NCBI GenBank assembly: GCA_015478945.1
Contig: JABUQX010142009.1
Location: forward strand, 1 to 34,146
DNA length: 34,146 nt
Reading direction: 5' to 3'
From: Trachelipus rathkii
Lineage: Eukaryota > Arthropoda > Malacostraca > Isopoda > Trachelipodidae
A model generated the notes under the pieces. That model was not told the origin of the DNA. It did not search any database and saw only the letters and a program-made list of their open reading frames with translations. This document shows positions 13,899-26,329 of the stretch, piece by piece. Numbering within the stretch: position 1 is the first letter of the stretch; every line of letters starts with the position of its first letter. Both the position numbers and the translations under genes were made by a program.

Positions 13899-16390
13899 TT
13901 TTTTTTACAGTTGACCACCACCACTTACGGACTTAGCCCTATTCAAGGAAGGGGTGTTGTACACCACAAAAGTTACCAGTTACGCAGATGAGAACAGACG
14001 CAGACTTTAAAGTGAGGGAGATTGAATTCAGCAGGAAACACAGAAGATGGAAGAGAATCTTCCGATAAAACCGAGGTGGTAGAAAAGAAGGAAGCACCGC
14101 AGCGAACTAGCCTGGAGTTACTAATGACACAATAACTCATGTGCAGACACAGCAACACTTGTGCTACGAGGATGTTGTAAAGGTCGTGGCAAGAGTCTCT
14201 GCGTTCCCTCAAGCACTCCGCGCGGTACCTATAGAAAAGAAATAAAGCGCCAACATCCCAATAAAAATAGAGGGTCCAGTGAACTGGAAAGTACAGAGCA
14301 GTTTATTAGCCTTTTGGCCTTTGACTCGACCCTATCCAAAAGCCGGGTGAAACCAGAGCCCCCCAGATATGAGAGCAGTACCCAATGGGCGGATGAGGCC
14401 CTTGTATAGCTGGAGTAACTGAGAAGAAGAAAAAAAGTCCCAGTTTCTTTGAGGCCGCCCTAGCAACCGTTGTGATGTGAGGTTTCCAAGACATTTTTTT
14501 TGTTTATGTTAAGGCCAAGGATGTTTATATTGTCAACAGGAGAGACGAGAGAACCGTCGAAAGAGATAGGAAAGTTAGAAGGTGTCTTAGAGAGGAAGAT
14601 TTGTAGTTTAAAGAATTGAATTTCACAAGGTTCAGACGACCCCACCCGGAAATTCTATCCAGATCAGCGAGAATAGAATCGGAAAGATTAATACGAGAGA
14701 CAATTCTAGAAGTAAAAGAGGGAGCAGAATTGAAATGAGTTGAAGAATGAAGGATCGAGTCATCGGCATATGAGTGGATAGAGTTAGATGTGCAGGGGAG
14801 AAGATCATTAATGAAAAGTAGGAGATAAGACAGAACCCTGAGGAACACCACTATTGACAGAAAAAGAAGAAGTCACCCCATCAACAACAGCTGATATTGA
14901 ACGATTTGAAAGAAAGTTAGACATAAGTAAGCAAAGAGAAGGGGAAACCCAAAGGAGGGGAGCTTGGAGAGCAGTGACGTAGCGGTCCTGTCTCACATGC
15001 TTTGATATGTCAAGCGCCACCACGCAAGTCTCCTGTAGTTCCTAAGATGGCGGAAAACCATAAATCTGTTAAATGTGTATACGCCAGTATACCCTCGGGA
15101 GTCTGAAACCCGGTACTGGCGATCGGGAAAGAAATGGATGAGATTCCAGATAATCTAAGAAGTGTTTCACAGATCTTAGATGGAATACTAGTGAGAGCTA
15201 TAGGGCGATAGTTAGAAGGATCAAAGTGGCTTCCTTTTTTCGAATAGGCGACATGGTTGCTTCCAACACCGAGGGAAAGTGCTAGTATTGAGGCTTAAGG
15301 AATATAGTTGAACGAAAGGCGTCGTCAGCACGGGCACACCCCTCAAAACTCTGGTGAGAAATGCCATCCGGGCCACCCGTCTTCCTTACGTTCATAGATT
15401 AAAGGAGCCCATTCACCCGATAAAATGTAATCACAGGCAAAAGCATAGGACACCTGAGAGGAGAAGGAAGAGGATTGCCAGAATCTTCACGGTTGATTTA
15501 GAGGGAAAATAGGAGGCCAAAGAGATTGGCCTTTTCAGTTGGAGTATTAGGAACAGAACTACCAGAGCGGAATAAGAGGAGGTAAATGAAGATTTACACA
15601 AGTTGTTAGAGATGTTTTTGGCAAAAGGCCAGCAAGGTTTGTCAGTAGGAGAACCAAGGAGGTCAGCGCATTTTCGTATAATGAAAGTTCGCTTCCACTG
15701 CCGAAGAGTATCCCTGCAACGATTTCTAGCTGAATGAAAATTAGCGAGAGTGATAAGAGAATGAGAATTTTTCCACTCCCGAAACACACTGTCTCTAGCC
15801 TGAATGGACAGAGAACAAGCAATTGAACCATGGATTTTGAGGAGAGAAAGACGAAGATGAAGAAATGAACCTGCGTCCCATCACCACAGCTCTGTCGGGT
15901 AGAAGAAGCGTCTCTTTCAGAGTCAGTAACTCCAATTATAAGCATGTAGAAGCTACGCGTACCCACCGGGTCTGATCAAAGTGCCAGAAAACCTAGGGCA
16001 GGATGGAGCTGTTGATAGATAGTACATTAAAATTATAGATAAGGTTGCGGTCAGATTTCACCAATAGATGAAGGTGGTGCAGGTTTATAGAGAGATGGAC
16101 TGGTGGTGAAACATGTCAGGTGTGTTCAAGAATTGGTTGGGATGTCCGGAATGTGTGTAGGTTCTTTTAATTAGTTGCTCCAGATCGTTGGAGAATGCTG
16201 AATGATTCGACCTCCCACCTAGGTCAGGTATGAGAGGTTTTCAAACCATTCAGTGTTGTGCATTGAAATCCCCCAAATAGAAGACCTCTCTGTATTTGGA
16301 TGAGAAGATATAAGTCCTCAGGGAAGTAAAAGATATTCAAAAGGGATAAAAATCTGTCTCACATACTCCACCCTTTAGACGGAAATTATG
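13899..16390 (-). mobile_element. degraded Jockey-like LINE (family J2), endonuclease plus reverse transcriptase
   Basis: On the minus strand, reading from 16390 down: LFALSETQMAKNSSSNFNIS and FRLKGGVC mark the endonuclease N-terminus (about 16370-16470), EN remnants follow to about 16000 (SDRNLI in place of SDHNLI), then a linker (FREWKNSHSLITLANFHSAR, about 15725-15790). Reverse transcriptase blocks are VALDISKHV, FLSNRSISAVVDG, VNSGVPQGSVLSP (about 14808-15023), and YADDS at 14756-14770. A C-terminal segment, SLPSSVFPAEFNLPHFK (about 14010-14060), ends the ORF. The 3' tail (13899-13995) carries GTACAACACCCCTTCC and a short A run followed by (TA)n. Frameshifts and stops are numerous, so this is a dead copy. 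Confidence 0.88.
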
Positions 16391-16470
16391 AAATAAGTTA
16401 TAGTTGGATATATTAAAGTTAGAGGATGAATTTTTAGCCATCTGGGTCTCAGACAGAGCAAATAGGTTAT

Positions 16471-16471
16471 G

Positions 16472-16511
<40 letters not shown>

Positions 16512-16601
16512 TAATAATAATAATAACACACACACACACACACACACACAATAATAACACACACACACACACACACCAACAACAACAACAACAACAACAA
16601 C

Positions 16602-16672
<71 letters not shown>
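16471..16672. repeat. compound (AAT)n/(CA)n/(CAA)n microsatellite
   Basis: AAT repeats, two CA blocks (about 16527-16549 and 16557-16576), CAA repeats and more AAT repeats follow one another. The poly-Ile/Val/Tyr ORFs across it are artefacts. Confidence 0.95.
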
Positions 16673-16673
<1 letters not shown>

Positions 16674-16915
16674 CATGATTAATAATAATGATTTATTTAA
16701 TATTAAAATCATTCATGCCCCTTATATTTCAACTTAATATTTTATGTAATTTTAATATATAGTAAGTATCTTCAAAGCATTGATTTAAAAAAAAATTAGT
16801 ATGTGAGAACATGGACAGACATACAAAATTCTAATACTTTAAATTTAGAGTTCTTAAGTTATTATGCAGAAACAATCTTTCTCCAGTTTCTGGTGTAATA
16901 TTTCTTCACTTAATC
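16673..16915. other. AT-rich filler of the hAT-like element
   Basis: No coding signal; it lies between the compound microsatellite and the subterminal repeats of the right hAT-like end. Confidence 0.4.
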
Positions 16916-16989
16916 GGCAAAATAATCGGCAGAAATTGCCGATGACGATTGAGGATAAATAACGATGACGATTAATCGTCTCATCACTA

Positions 16990-17188
<199 letters not shown>

Positions 17189-17690
17189 AAATGTGCGGGC
17201 GCGTGCGTGTGTAACCAGAGCACTCCAGCAGAATCTTAGAAGAATTTACAAAGCTAATATCGAAATCGCCGCACCAGTTTTTTAGGGTCTGGGTGTGGGT
17301 ATTCGGACTCAGGGAGAGCAATCAAAATTCCAATAAAATACTCTAAATATTTCCTTTGTCTCCCCCATGAAATACTCTGGAAATGAATACTTCAGCAAAT
17401 CAAATATATTTGAAAAACTTTTATCGAAATAATTTATTTCGAAAGTAAATTCAAATGTTAATTCGGGAAATATTTTGCAATATTTGAAAAGTTTCGTTTC
17501 TGCACAAAATCACAGACTCGAATTTGAACAAATTTTGTCTAAAGGTTTTCCAATCGATGAATCGTCCTGTGCAGGAGGCTGCTAGCACCACTGAAGAATC
17601 TAAACAGCTTCCGGGAAGAAACGCTACTTTATCGTGATAACGCTCACTCTCAACAACATCTAATAATTTCTATTATTGAAGGTGGTTATT
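17189..17690. other. unassigned stretch upstream of the Gypsy remnant
   Basis: Mixed-composition DNA with no recognised domain. It may include older Gypsy sequence too decayed to read. Confidence 0.3.
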
Positions 17691-17727
17691 CAAGACCAGA
17701 AAATAGCCCACACAGACAAAGGTCCAC

Positions 17728-18585
17728 CTTTGAATCCTTCTTATGGATTTGAGATTTAATGTGCGTCTCCTTGTTAGGAGAAGATTCATTATACTGCGTC
17801 ATTCCCCAAGCCCCAAGGTATGGTAGAGCACACAGGCAAACTTTAAAAGCTTTTCCCTTATGGCTCAGCCTAATCCAGCATTGGACGGATGCTCTGCCTC
17901 TCGTTATGCTTGGCATTCGCTCAGCTGAGGAACTGCACCGTTCTGCTGCTGAATTAGTGTATGGTTCTTCTCTCGTCTTCCTGGTGATTTCTTTTCCCAG
18001 TCTTCCTCCTTCACTAAGGACCCGCTATCCTATCTTTACCCGCTTGATGCTGTGCTTCGTTGTGAGACCGACTCCTTCGACCTCATAAGGTGCATTCCTA
18101 CATCCCAAAGGATCTTTCTTCCTGCACTCATGTCTTTGCTCGACATGACTCCCACCGCACCGCTCTCCAATCTAAGTACGATGGGCCGTTTCCTGTACTA
18201 CATAGGAAGGAGAAATTCTTCACGATTCAACGTCAAACACGCACAGAAGCATCGTTTCCCGACTCGCCTTAAACCAGCTTTCTTTGAGGCTAGCCGCTTC
18301 GATTCTTGATCCTGAAACCCTACCTTTTTTTTTATAATTTCTACCCCCATCGGCTCCTTTTAACGTTCCTATTTCAACTCCTGCTTCTCTTCCACCTTCT
18401 CCTCTTCCTCACCCTCCTCCTTCTCAGACTACAGCACCTATTCGACCGGCTCAGACTCCTCCAACACCGTCATTCTTGCTTCCGACCTCAACTCCGGCTG
18501 GGGATTATCACCTCCAGCTCCGTCTCTTCGAGCCTCTTACGACAAATACGTTCCGACTTGCCCCGATGACACGTTCCCAAACTGG
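17728..18585 (+). pseudogene. Ty3/Gypsy retrotransposon remnant, integrase C-terminal part
   Basis: Plus-strand conceptual translation over several frames gives the end of an integrase core (FESFLW, then GRAHRQTLKAF; about 17738-17850), HWTDALPLVMLGIRSAEEL and SAAELVYGSSL (17880-17970), and the C-terminal region with SSCTHVFARHDSH, SKYDGPFPVLHR and RLKPAFFEASRF (about 18116-18305). These are the order and motifs of Ty3/Gypsy integrases with a GPY/F-type end (YDGPF). It is followed by a Pro/Ser-rich tail and TRSQTGN (about 18569). Frames shift several times and everything upstream (gag, protease, RT, RNase H) is absent. It is a dead 3' fragment; no LTR was recognised downstream. Confidence 0.85.
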
Positions 18586-18599
18586 GAATCCTGTCCAGA

Positions 18600-20585
18600 C
18601 TCCATCAAGCTCATACTAGACTATCGAGCAGAGGTAGTCATATACACGATGGCCAGCGCTGCTGTGATTAGCGGATATCGCGTGCCTTTGTGTCACTGCA
18701 CGCAGTGGTGTATACTCCCAGTGATCAGAAATAAGGAGTAGTAATACACATCATAGCGCGCAGTCAGAAAATTCTTGTGTTCATTTTTACTATAAAATCT
18801 TCAAGACTCTGGCCCAGTCTGTGTTTAAATGGCAAGGGATTTATTGTTAAAATCAATTGTTACGTGAAAAAAAGGCATTTCTACGCACTGATTTAAGTCA
18901 TTATTCATTGCATTTTTATTTCATTATCAAAGCTTTGTTATTATATTTTTATAAAGAACCTTTTGCTCTGTTTTATGTAGCGAGTGTAGTAAACCAAAAA
19001 ATTTGATATGTTAAGTGTAGTAATATATTAAATATCCTGTTAACCGTGTGAAAATTGTGTAGGCCCCGTAGCTTTGGGCATCGTAGTGTTTGTTTCTAGT
19101 GAAAATTAATCCAATTATTATATATTTCATTTTGTAGCTAACCTTAGGCTTTTTGTTTGAAGAACCCAGATTAGGCATAAACTGGGTTTTTATATTTTCA
19201 AATGCCGTTTTTAGAAACAGACCTACGGTCAAAATATTTTCTGCAATGAACTTTGAAAAACCACCTAGGCTTCATTAGTAGGCTACGGGCCTATCACTCT
19301 TATTTTAGCCTACAGTTACTAGCAATATGCATGATTAACGTATTTTTTTGTTATTGTCAGCTATCATTAATTTTCCTTAAATTTGTATATTTATTAGTAT
19401 ATAGCCGACACTCTAAATAATATTGTGAAATTTTTTTCGTCTGTAAGGTCTGTGCTTTGGACTACTATTATAGCTGATCCTATTCTCTTGCTTTGGATTG
19501 TTTTCGAAATATAATTGTTTTTGGAGTCGGATCTTTTCTTACAAACCTTGGACAACAACACGATGAATAATATACACTTGCCAAGTTTTATTAAGATCGC
19601 TTTAGCAATTTTTTGTAAATTTGAGGAATCAGAAATACACATTTTTTTATTCAAAAATAAGTATTATTAGTTAATTATTTCAATCAGCTAACGCCATCTC
19701 AATTTACTCATTCGGTTTTGATCAAAACAATAGCAGCAAGTATGATGTTGAGAAGTATTATGGCAAATTCGGATAAAAAAAATCGACCGAATTCGCCGTT
19801 TCAGCTCACAGCCACAAGTTGTGTGCACTTTCGTTTGTAATTATTAGTAGTGAAGTACCAAGTAAACTCAGGTATTTATGAAGTTACAGAAGCATGATTA
19901 GTGTGTGAATTTAAGGGATTAAATTAAAATTCAACAGCCTCACCAATATCTTCATTCATGTATTTATTTATATTTTAAAAAATTTCACTTTAACTACATT
20001 TAAATTTTAATAATTTTGGTGGAATAGCTTTAATTAAATTTGAAAAACTTATGAACGTAAGTGCAGCCAATTAGAGACAAATATTTATAAGGTCATTCCT
20101 GAAGGATCTAATTATTTGAAATTTCAAAGTTATATTTTATGATGTTTTTGCAGGGCTCTTTTTTTATTCAGAATGATGAAAGAACAATATTCAGTCCAAA
20201 GTCATTCCAATATCTGCTGAGAGGAAATTGCTGGCTTAACTTTATCCCTCTCAGTATCCTTAGGCTACGATTACAGTGGATGAGTATTGACCAATTTCAT
20301 TTTATTTTATATTAACATATCTCTTGCGAAGTTTCAAATTTTTAAAAGAAAACATCGACGGATCTCTTTTCAACAGATGTCATTCAAACTAGTGATTTTC
20401 TATCAAATCTATAGTAATGAAATTTGATACATTTTTGAGATTCCATTGAGAATGTAATAAAATATCCGAAACCGAATCGAAAATATCGACAGAATGCAAG
20501 TTCATCCAAACACACATCCACTGCAACCGTATCCTTAATATCTTTTTCCTAATAAATTATCCATTAATATTTATTTTCCTTTATT
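18600..20585. other. about 2 kb unassigned AT-rich DNA
   Basis: Short ORFs of 73 and 86 codons exist on the minus strand (19011-19232, 19394-19654), but neither shows a recognisable motif or supporting splice pattern. The start (18650-18760) has more balanced composition and could be Gypsy LTR sequence. I see no RNA gene or repeat array. Confidence 0.4.
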
Positions 20586-20587
20586 AA

Positions 20588-21821
20588 TCATGTCTCAGGA
20601 ACTTTTGGGATTTCCTCTTCTACTTTACAGATGTTCAAGGTTTCTTTTGGCGCCTTGAACATGCCTTCTGCTTTAACAATACATGTCATACATAAATTTT
20701 TTCGACCTCTCATACTATTTTCCATTACCCATTTACTTATCGGTATTGATTGTCTAGTAGATACGTACACCTGCTTCCTTCGTTTCTTCACTATGTTGTT
20801 GCTTGCTCAATATTTACATGCCTTTTAAAGATGTGTCTTTTTAAGTGTTGTTTCCGATTACACGCATAGTCCACTCAGAATACGTTTAAATAATTTTTAT
20901 TTTTGATGCGTAAGCATGTGTTCTTTTAAGTTTCCTTTCCGATTACTCGTAGACATTTAAACCAGCTTTATATTTTGATGTGTAAGCATGTGTGTTTAAA
21001 AGTTGTCTTCCAGGTGCACTCACTTTAGTCACACTCAGAACATTCAAATAATTTTATTTTTTTGATGCGTAAGCATGTGTGTTTTTAGTCTCCTTTCTGA
21101 TTACACTCATAGCCACCTCAGAACATTTAAATAATTTTACATTTGAATGAGTAAACATGTCTTTTTAAGCTTTCTTTCCGATTACACTCATAGTCACACT
21201 CAAAAAATTAAATATTTTATATTTTTGATGCGTAAGCATGTGTGTTTTTAAATTTCCTTTCTGATTACACTCAGACGCGCAGACATTTAATAATTTTGCG
21301 ATGTGTAAATATCATAGTAGATTCTCCATTCCGATTACTCTCGCTTAGCTACACTCAGAACATTTAAATAATTTTATATTTTGATGCACAAGCATGTGTA
21401 ATCTTTCTTTTGTGATTTTATTCATTGTCACACTCAGAACATTTAAGTAATTTCATATTTTGATGCGTAGCATGTCTTTTTAACTTCCTTTCTCATTACA
21501 CTCATGGTCGCACTCTGAACATTTAAGTAATTTAAAACTGCTGTGAGTTAACAGATGAGAGCTTAAGAGTGATTTCTTATTGCTTTCATAATTCTACAAT
21601 GGGCACATTTAAAGTTTGTTACATTCAAATTGAAAATAACATTTCATTCCTTTTAAATTTAAATTACAGAATTTGCAAAAGAGGTTTTCACATTTGTTAA
21701 TCCCTTTTTCACACATTTTTGACGTCTGAGGTAATTTGAAGTCCTTCACTTTACTGGAATGTTTTCTTAAAAAATCTTCCTTCGTCGGAACAAAAAAAAA
21801 AAAAGTATATGATACTAGCAA
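20588..21821 (-). pseudogene. C2H2 zinc-finger array, frameshifted
   Basis: Read on the minus strand, repeats of about 80 bp translate to classical C2H2 fingers such as FKCSECDYECNRKGNLKTHMLTHQ-type units: CxxC (CSEC), twelve residues, HxxxH (HMLTH). Clear examples lie at about 21465-21530 (KCSECDHECNEKGS) and 21545-21600 (ESNKKSLLSSHLLTH). Unit starts (reverse complement of CACTCAGAACATTTAA) recur near 20870, 20950, 21035, 21115, 21198, 21275, 21352, 21433, 21512 and 21598, giving about nine or ten fingers. The 213-bp ORF at 21609-21821 (residues including CENLFCKFCNLNLKG) is the likely N-terminal side. Spacings of 76-85 bp instead of a constant 84, internal stops and lost Cys/His show decay. 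Such arrays normally bind DNA as transcription regulators. The ORF at 20588-20791 may be its C-terminal remnant; that part is uncertain. Confidence 0.8.
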
Positions 21822-21847
21822 TTAAGAGAGTTCAAAATGGTCTCACA

Positions 21848-21938
21848 CATATATATATGTATATATATATATATATAAATATAAATGTATATATAATCTT
21901 CTTCTAACTAATACATATTTATTTTTAACTTTTGTATA

Positions 21939-22019
<81 letters not shown>

Positions 22020-22370
22020 ACAATTTCTGTACTCCCTATATGTATATCCCAAATCACGCTGCAACTGTAGTAACTTATGTATAATATAACAATAATAAAT
22101 AAATATATATCTTATATACCGTGTATATGTATATATATATATAACATATATGTAATATATGTATACATAATATATGTACTATAATATAACTGTATGCTGT
22201 ATATATATGTAATGTAATAAAATTAATTTATAAATCTATATAATATAATTGAATCAATATAATATGTATCTATGAAAATGCACATATGTATATATATATA
22301 TACTATACTTATATATCTATATATATATATATATATATATATACACTATATATACTGCTATATACTCTAT
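21848..22370. repeat. TA/AAT-rich microsatellite zone
   Basis: TA arrays with an AAT block (about 21956-21980) followed by degenerate TATATGTA-type sequence up to the hAT-like end at 22373. Confidence 0.9.
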
Positions 22371-22899
22371 ATCAGGAATGTACGAAAAAATCAAATCATG
22401 ATTTTTGATTTTGATGATTTTTTATATTTTTAAAAGGTATTTTTTATTTTGTATATTTCAGTCATTTAACATAAATAGAAATAAGAACTTAAATATAATT
22501 ATTTTTATTATGAAGTTTATGATATATTTTTTCAATTTTTAAAGGCAAACTATTGGCATTGTAACCGTAAGTCTGTAACATTCTTTAGTATTGCTGTTTA
22601 ATTGTTTCCATTGTAAGATTTTTGAACCCAGGCTAAGGCCTTGGGTTAAAAATTGAAAATTAATACCAGATGCAGACTAATTATATATATTGTTTTGTAT
22701 AATGTCGTATAATAGATATGTTAGGCCAGTATTTGAGATATTTGTCTACAATTTTATAATAAAAAAGACATAGAAATGCTGAAGAGGGCGCAACGTAAAC
22801 AGCAGAGGTGATTTTTAGCTTTGAGGATAAAAATAGGCGTGAAGTTTTCTAGATAGGCCATACGGCTTCTTAAATATTATTCTTATTTATTATTTATTA

Positions 22900-24960
22900 A
22901 TATGGGTTGACTTTGGGATTACATTCTAGAGGGGGCTAATACAGCTTCTTAATTAGTAATTTTATTGGTTGACTGAGACAGTCTAAAAGGACCATGCAGC
23001 TTCTCAAGTATTATTCTTATTTATTATGAGTTGATTGGGACATTCTAGAGAAGGTCAATGCGGCTTCTTAATTATTATTTTTAATTTATTAATTATTATT
23101 GGTTGACTGGGAAAGTCTAGATAGGCCCACCATGCGGCTTCTTTAAGTATTATTCTTATTTATTATTTGATATTTATTATACAGGTTGACTGGGACATTC
23201 TAGGGGCCAATAACTTGTTTCTTATTATTAATTTTTATTGGTTGACTGGGACAGTTTAAAGGACCATGCGGCTTTCTTGTATTGTGTTATTTATATGAGT
23301 TGACTGGGACATTCTAGAGCGTCAATGCGGTTTCTTAATTATTATTTTAATTATTAATTATATATATTATTGATGACAGTTGACTATGGGACAGAGATCT
23401 GAATGACTTATGCTGCTTCCTAAGTATTCTTATTTATTATTTTATTATTGACTGGAGACATATTCTAGAGAGCCAATGGCTTTGTAATTATTATTTATTG
23501 ATTGACTTAGTCTAAAAAGGACCATAGGCTTCTTGTATTCATTCTTATTTATTATGGATGACTGGGACGTCTCAGAGGGTTAATGCAGCTTCTTGGTATT
23601 ATTGTTCAGAATGGCTAATTAGGAAGTATTGATATTGATGGCTATAATCAAGAAGAACCTTTGAAAGCCATGGTCCGGGCTTTTGGGCTTTGTCCCAGTC
23701 AGCTGTAAAAATTAATAATGGCACTGTCCAGTATATGCAGAAATGGAAATAACAAGTTCTTGTATGATTTATCTATGTCTAATGAAGCAACCAATAATTA
23801 ATAATAATGATACAACCCACATGGATCACAGAATGTCAGTCAGCTCATCTCTCAGAGTAATATGTCCTTAGATGCTCTGCATAATGGCCGACTATTCAAC
23901 CATAGGCCAAATTAAAGAATAATGTTTTTAATAATAATTATTTAATTAATGAATAGTATTTATAATTAATTAAGTATCATTATTAATAAAAATTATTCTT
24001 AATTCCTAATTTTTATGGGTTGACTGGATGTTATAGAGGGGATAATGCGGCTTCTCAATTATTAATTTTGATTGGTCTAAATATCACCATGCGGCTTCTT
24101 AAGTATTCTTATTTATTACAGGTTGACTGGGACATTCTAGAGGGATCCAATGGCTTCTTAATTATTATTTTTAATTATTAATTATTATTGGTTGATTGGG
24201 ACAGTCTAGATGAGCCAATGCGGCTAACTCTTAAGTATTATTCTTATATTATTTATTATGGAGTTGACTGGGACATTCTAGGGGCCAATACTATTATTAT
24301 TTATTAATTTTTATTGATTGACTGGGACGGTCTAAGGACCTGCTTCGTAAGTATTATTCTTATTTATTATATGAGTTGACTGGGGACATTCTAGAGGGGG
24401 TGAATGCGGCTTCTTAATTATTATTTTTAATTATTAATTATTATTGATTGACTGGAACAGTCTAGATATCATGCGGCTTCTTGAGTATTCTTATTTATTT
24501 ATTTATTATGAGTTGACTGGGGGACATTCTAGAGTGGCCAATGCGGCTTCTTAATTATTAATTTTTATTGATTTGACTGGGACAGTCTAAATAGGACCAT
24601 ACGGCTTCTTAATTATTGTTCTTATATATTATGGGTTAAATAGGACATTCTAAGAAGGGTTTATTATTCTTAATTATTAAGTATTATGGGTTGACTGGGA
24701 CAGTCTAGATAGGCAAATACGGCTTCTATTATTATTCTTGTTTATTAATTATAATAATGTATTATTGGAGACGTCTGAGAGGGGAAATGCAGCTTGGTGT
24801 GATGTAATTATTAATTATTGTTGATTTGACTGGGACAGTTTAAGAGTAGGTATGCGGCTTCTTAATTATACTTTACTATTCATTAATTATACATTAATTA
24901 TTATTAAATCTTATTCTTAATTCTTAATTTTATGGGTTGAATAGGACACTCTAGATTGGA
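22900..24960 (+). repeat. satellite of alternating A/B monomers, about 27 units
   Basis: Monomers of about 50-80 bp share GGTTGACTGGGACANTCTAGA and ATGCGGCTTCTTAA. Two types alternate: A carries GACATTCTAGAG, then GGCCAATGCGG, then TAATTATTATTTTTAATTA; B carries GACAGTCTAGAT, then GGACCATGCGG, then AAGTATTATTCTTATTTA. Together they form a dimer of about 130 bp. An unrelated segment at about 23605-24015 interrupts the array. Many monomers contain the palindrome TCTAGA. No coding frame is maintained. Confidence 0.9.
23605..24015. other. non-satellite spacer inside the satellite
   Basis: About 400 bp lacking the monomer consensus, from TTCAGAATGGCTAATTAGG to a TAATTAATTAA-rich end. It is either an insertion or the original interior of the element. 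Nothing recognised. Confidence 0.5.
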
Positions 24961-24978
24961 TTCTGCCTCTTACTGTCT

Positions 24979-24980
<2 letters not shown>

Positions 24981-25023
<43 letters not shown>

Positions 25024-25048
25024 ACCATATATACATATATATATATAT

Positions 25049-25089
<41 letters not shown>

Positions 25090-25093
25090 CATA

Positions 25094-25130
<37 letters not shown>

Positions 25131-25133
25131 CTA
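24981..25133. repeat. (TA)n microsatellite
   Basis: TA arrays with short breaks between the satellite and the right hAT-like end. Confidence 0.95.
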
Positions 25134-25261
25134 TATGCTGCTGCTCATATATTTCGCGTAACGTCACGAATCTGAAAAAAATCAAAAATCAAAAAAATCA
25201 AAAATCAAGGGTATCAATTTTTCAATCCTAGGCCTGCAATTGTAGCCACATGGCCAGCCTT

Positions 25262-26325
25262 TGTATGTATATATATGTAATATATATATATATGTATATA
25301 CATATAATAATAATAATATATAATATATCTATATATATGTATATAATATATGGGTAGCAACATAATATAGCATATCTATATTATATATAATATGTATATA
25401 TATATGTATTAATAACTGTATATATATGTATATATATATATGTATATAATATAACATATATATAATAATATAACTTCTTTACTCTTCTCTTCTTTATATA
25501 ATATGTATATGGGTGTATATATATGTAATAATAATAATATATATATAATAATATATATATATATATATATGTATATACTATATATAATATAGGTCTATAT
25601 CTGTAATATACTTAATAATATATCTATATATATATATCAATATATATATGTAGCAATATATATCTATATTAATAATAACTGTATATGCTATATATATAAT
25701 ATAAATAATATATATATATATGAACTCTTATATATATATCTAGCCTTAGTTTAATATGTATAATAGCTATATATATATAACCACTTCATATATATATGAG
25801 TATCATATATATATACTTACTATATATAATTATATATATATATATGAGTGTATATATATACTAATATATATATATATATACTATATATATAAATATAACA
25901 TATAATATATATATCTATATATATATATATACTTTATATATATATATCATATATATATATACTTACTAAGTATATATATATGCCACTTAAGTATCTTATA
26001 TATATACCATATAATATATATATATCTATATATATAATAATAACATATATATACTTATGTATGTATATATATATAATATATATCTATATATATATATATA
26101 ACTCTCACCTATATATGCTCTAGCTATCAGGTGGAACTCAGGGTTACAGACTGAATGAGCCAGCCGTAGCCTAGGTGAGACCCAAATGACATTAAAAAGG
26201 TCAGTATATGTATATATATATATGTATATCATACTTCTATATATATATATATAATACTACATATGTCTTATCTTTCTATACTTTATATCATAACTCTTTC
26301 TATATATAAACACTACGCGTGCTTT
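25262..26325. repeat. degenerate TA/TAATA-rich microsatellite zone
   Basis: Over 1 kb of TATATATG, ATAATA and TATATC variants with short unique islands (for example 26105-26210). It looks like an old microsatellite with accumulated substitutions, in contrast to the pure arrays elsewhere. Island 26105-26210 is unrecognised. Confidence 0.85.
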
Positions 26326-26329
26326 ATCA

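Larger units (their letters stand above)
13521..16989. mobile_element. hAT-like element ends with CGATGACGATTA subterminal repeats, LINE nested inside
   Basis: The left edge reads GATGGACGATTAAG after TA repeats. The right edge, read inward from 16989, is TAGTGATGAGACGATTAA. Both sides carry copies of GACGATGACGATTA (13541-13554, 13567-13580; near 16938-16977), and the right side adds ATTGCCGATG and ATCGGCA motifs. TAGTGATG is the same octamer that opens the 685-3991 element, while the subterminal repeats differ completely. The left terminal bases TAGT appear merged with the TA array. The interior holds microsatellites and a minus-strand LINE; no transposase is visible. Confidence 0.55.
22373..25236. 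mobile_element. hAT-like element ends with GATTTTT subterminal repeats, satellite inside
   Basis: The left end opens CAGGAATGTACGAAAAAATC and continues with GATTTTTGATTTTGATGA. The right end, read inward from 25236, opens CAGGCCTAGGATTGAAAAAT and continues with TTGATTTTTGATTTTTTTGA. Aligned, the two ends share the CAGG start, a GAAAAA block and the repeated GATTTTT motif. No convincing 8-bp target duplication is visible in the flanks. No transposase is readable inside; 22440-22830 is unassigned, 22830-24960 is a satellite, and 24981-25133 is a TA array. Confidence 0.5.

Noticed and set aside
14161..14409. Plus-strand 82-aa ORF
   Set aside because: It is antisense to the LINE J2 region, whose minus-strand frames carry recognisable reverse transcriptase motifs.
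22900..24960. CRISPR-like repeat array
   Set aside because: Monomers are directly tandem, variable in length and have no unique spacers; the context is eukaryotic.
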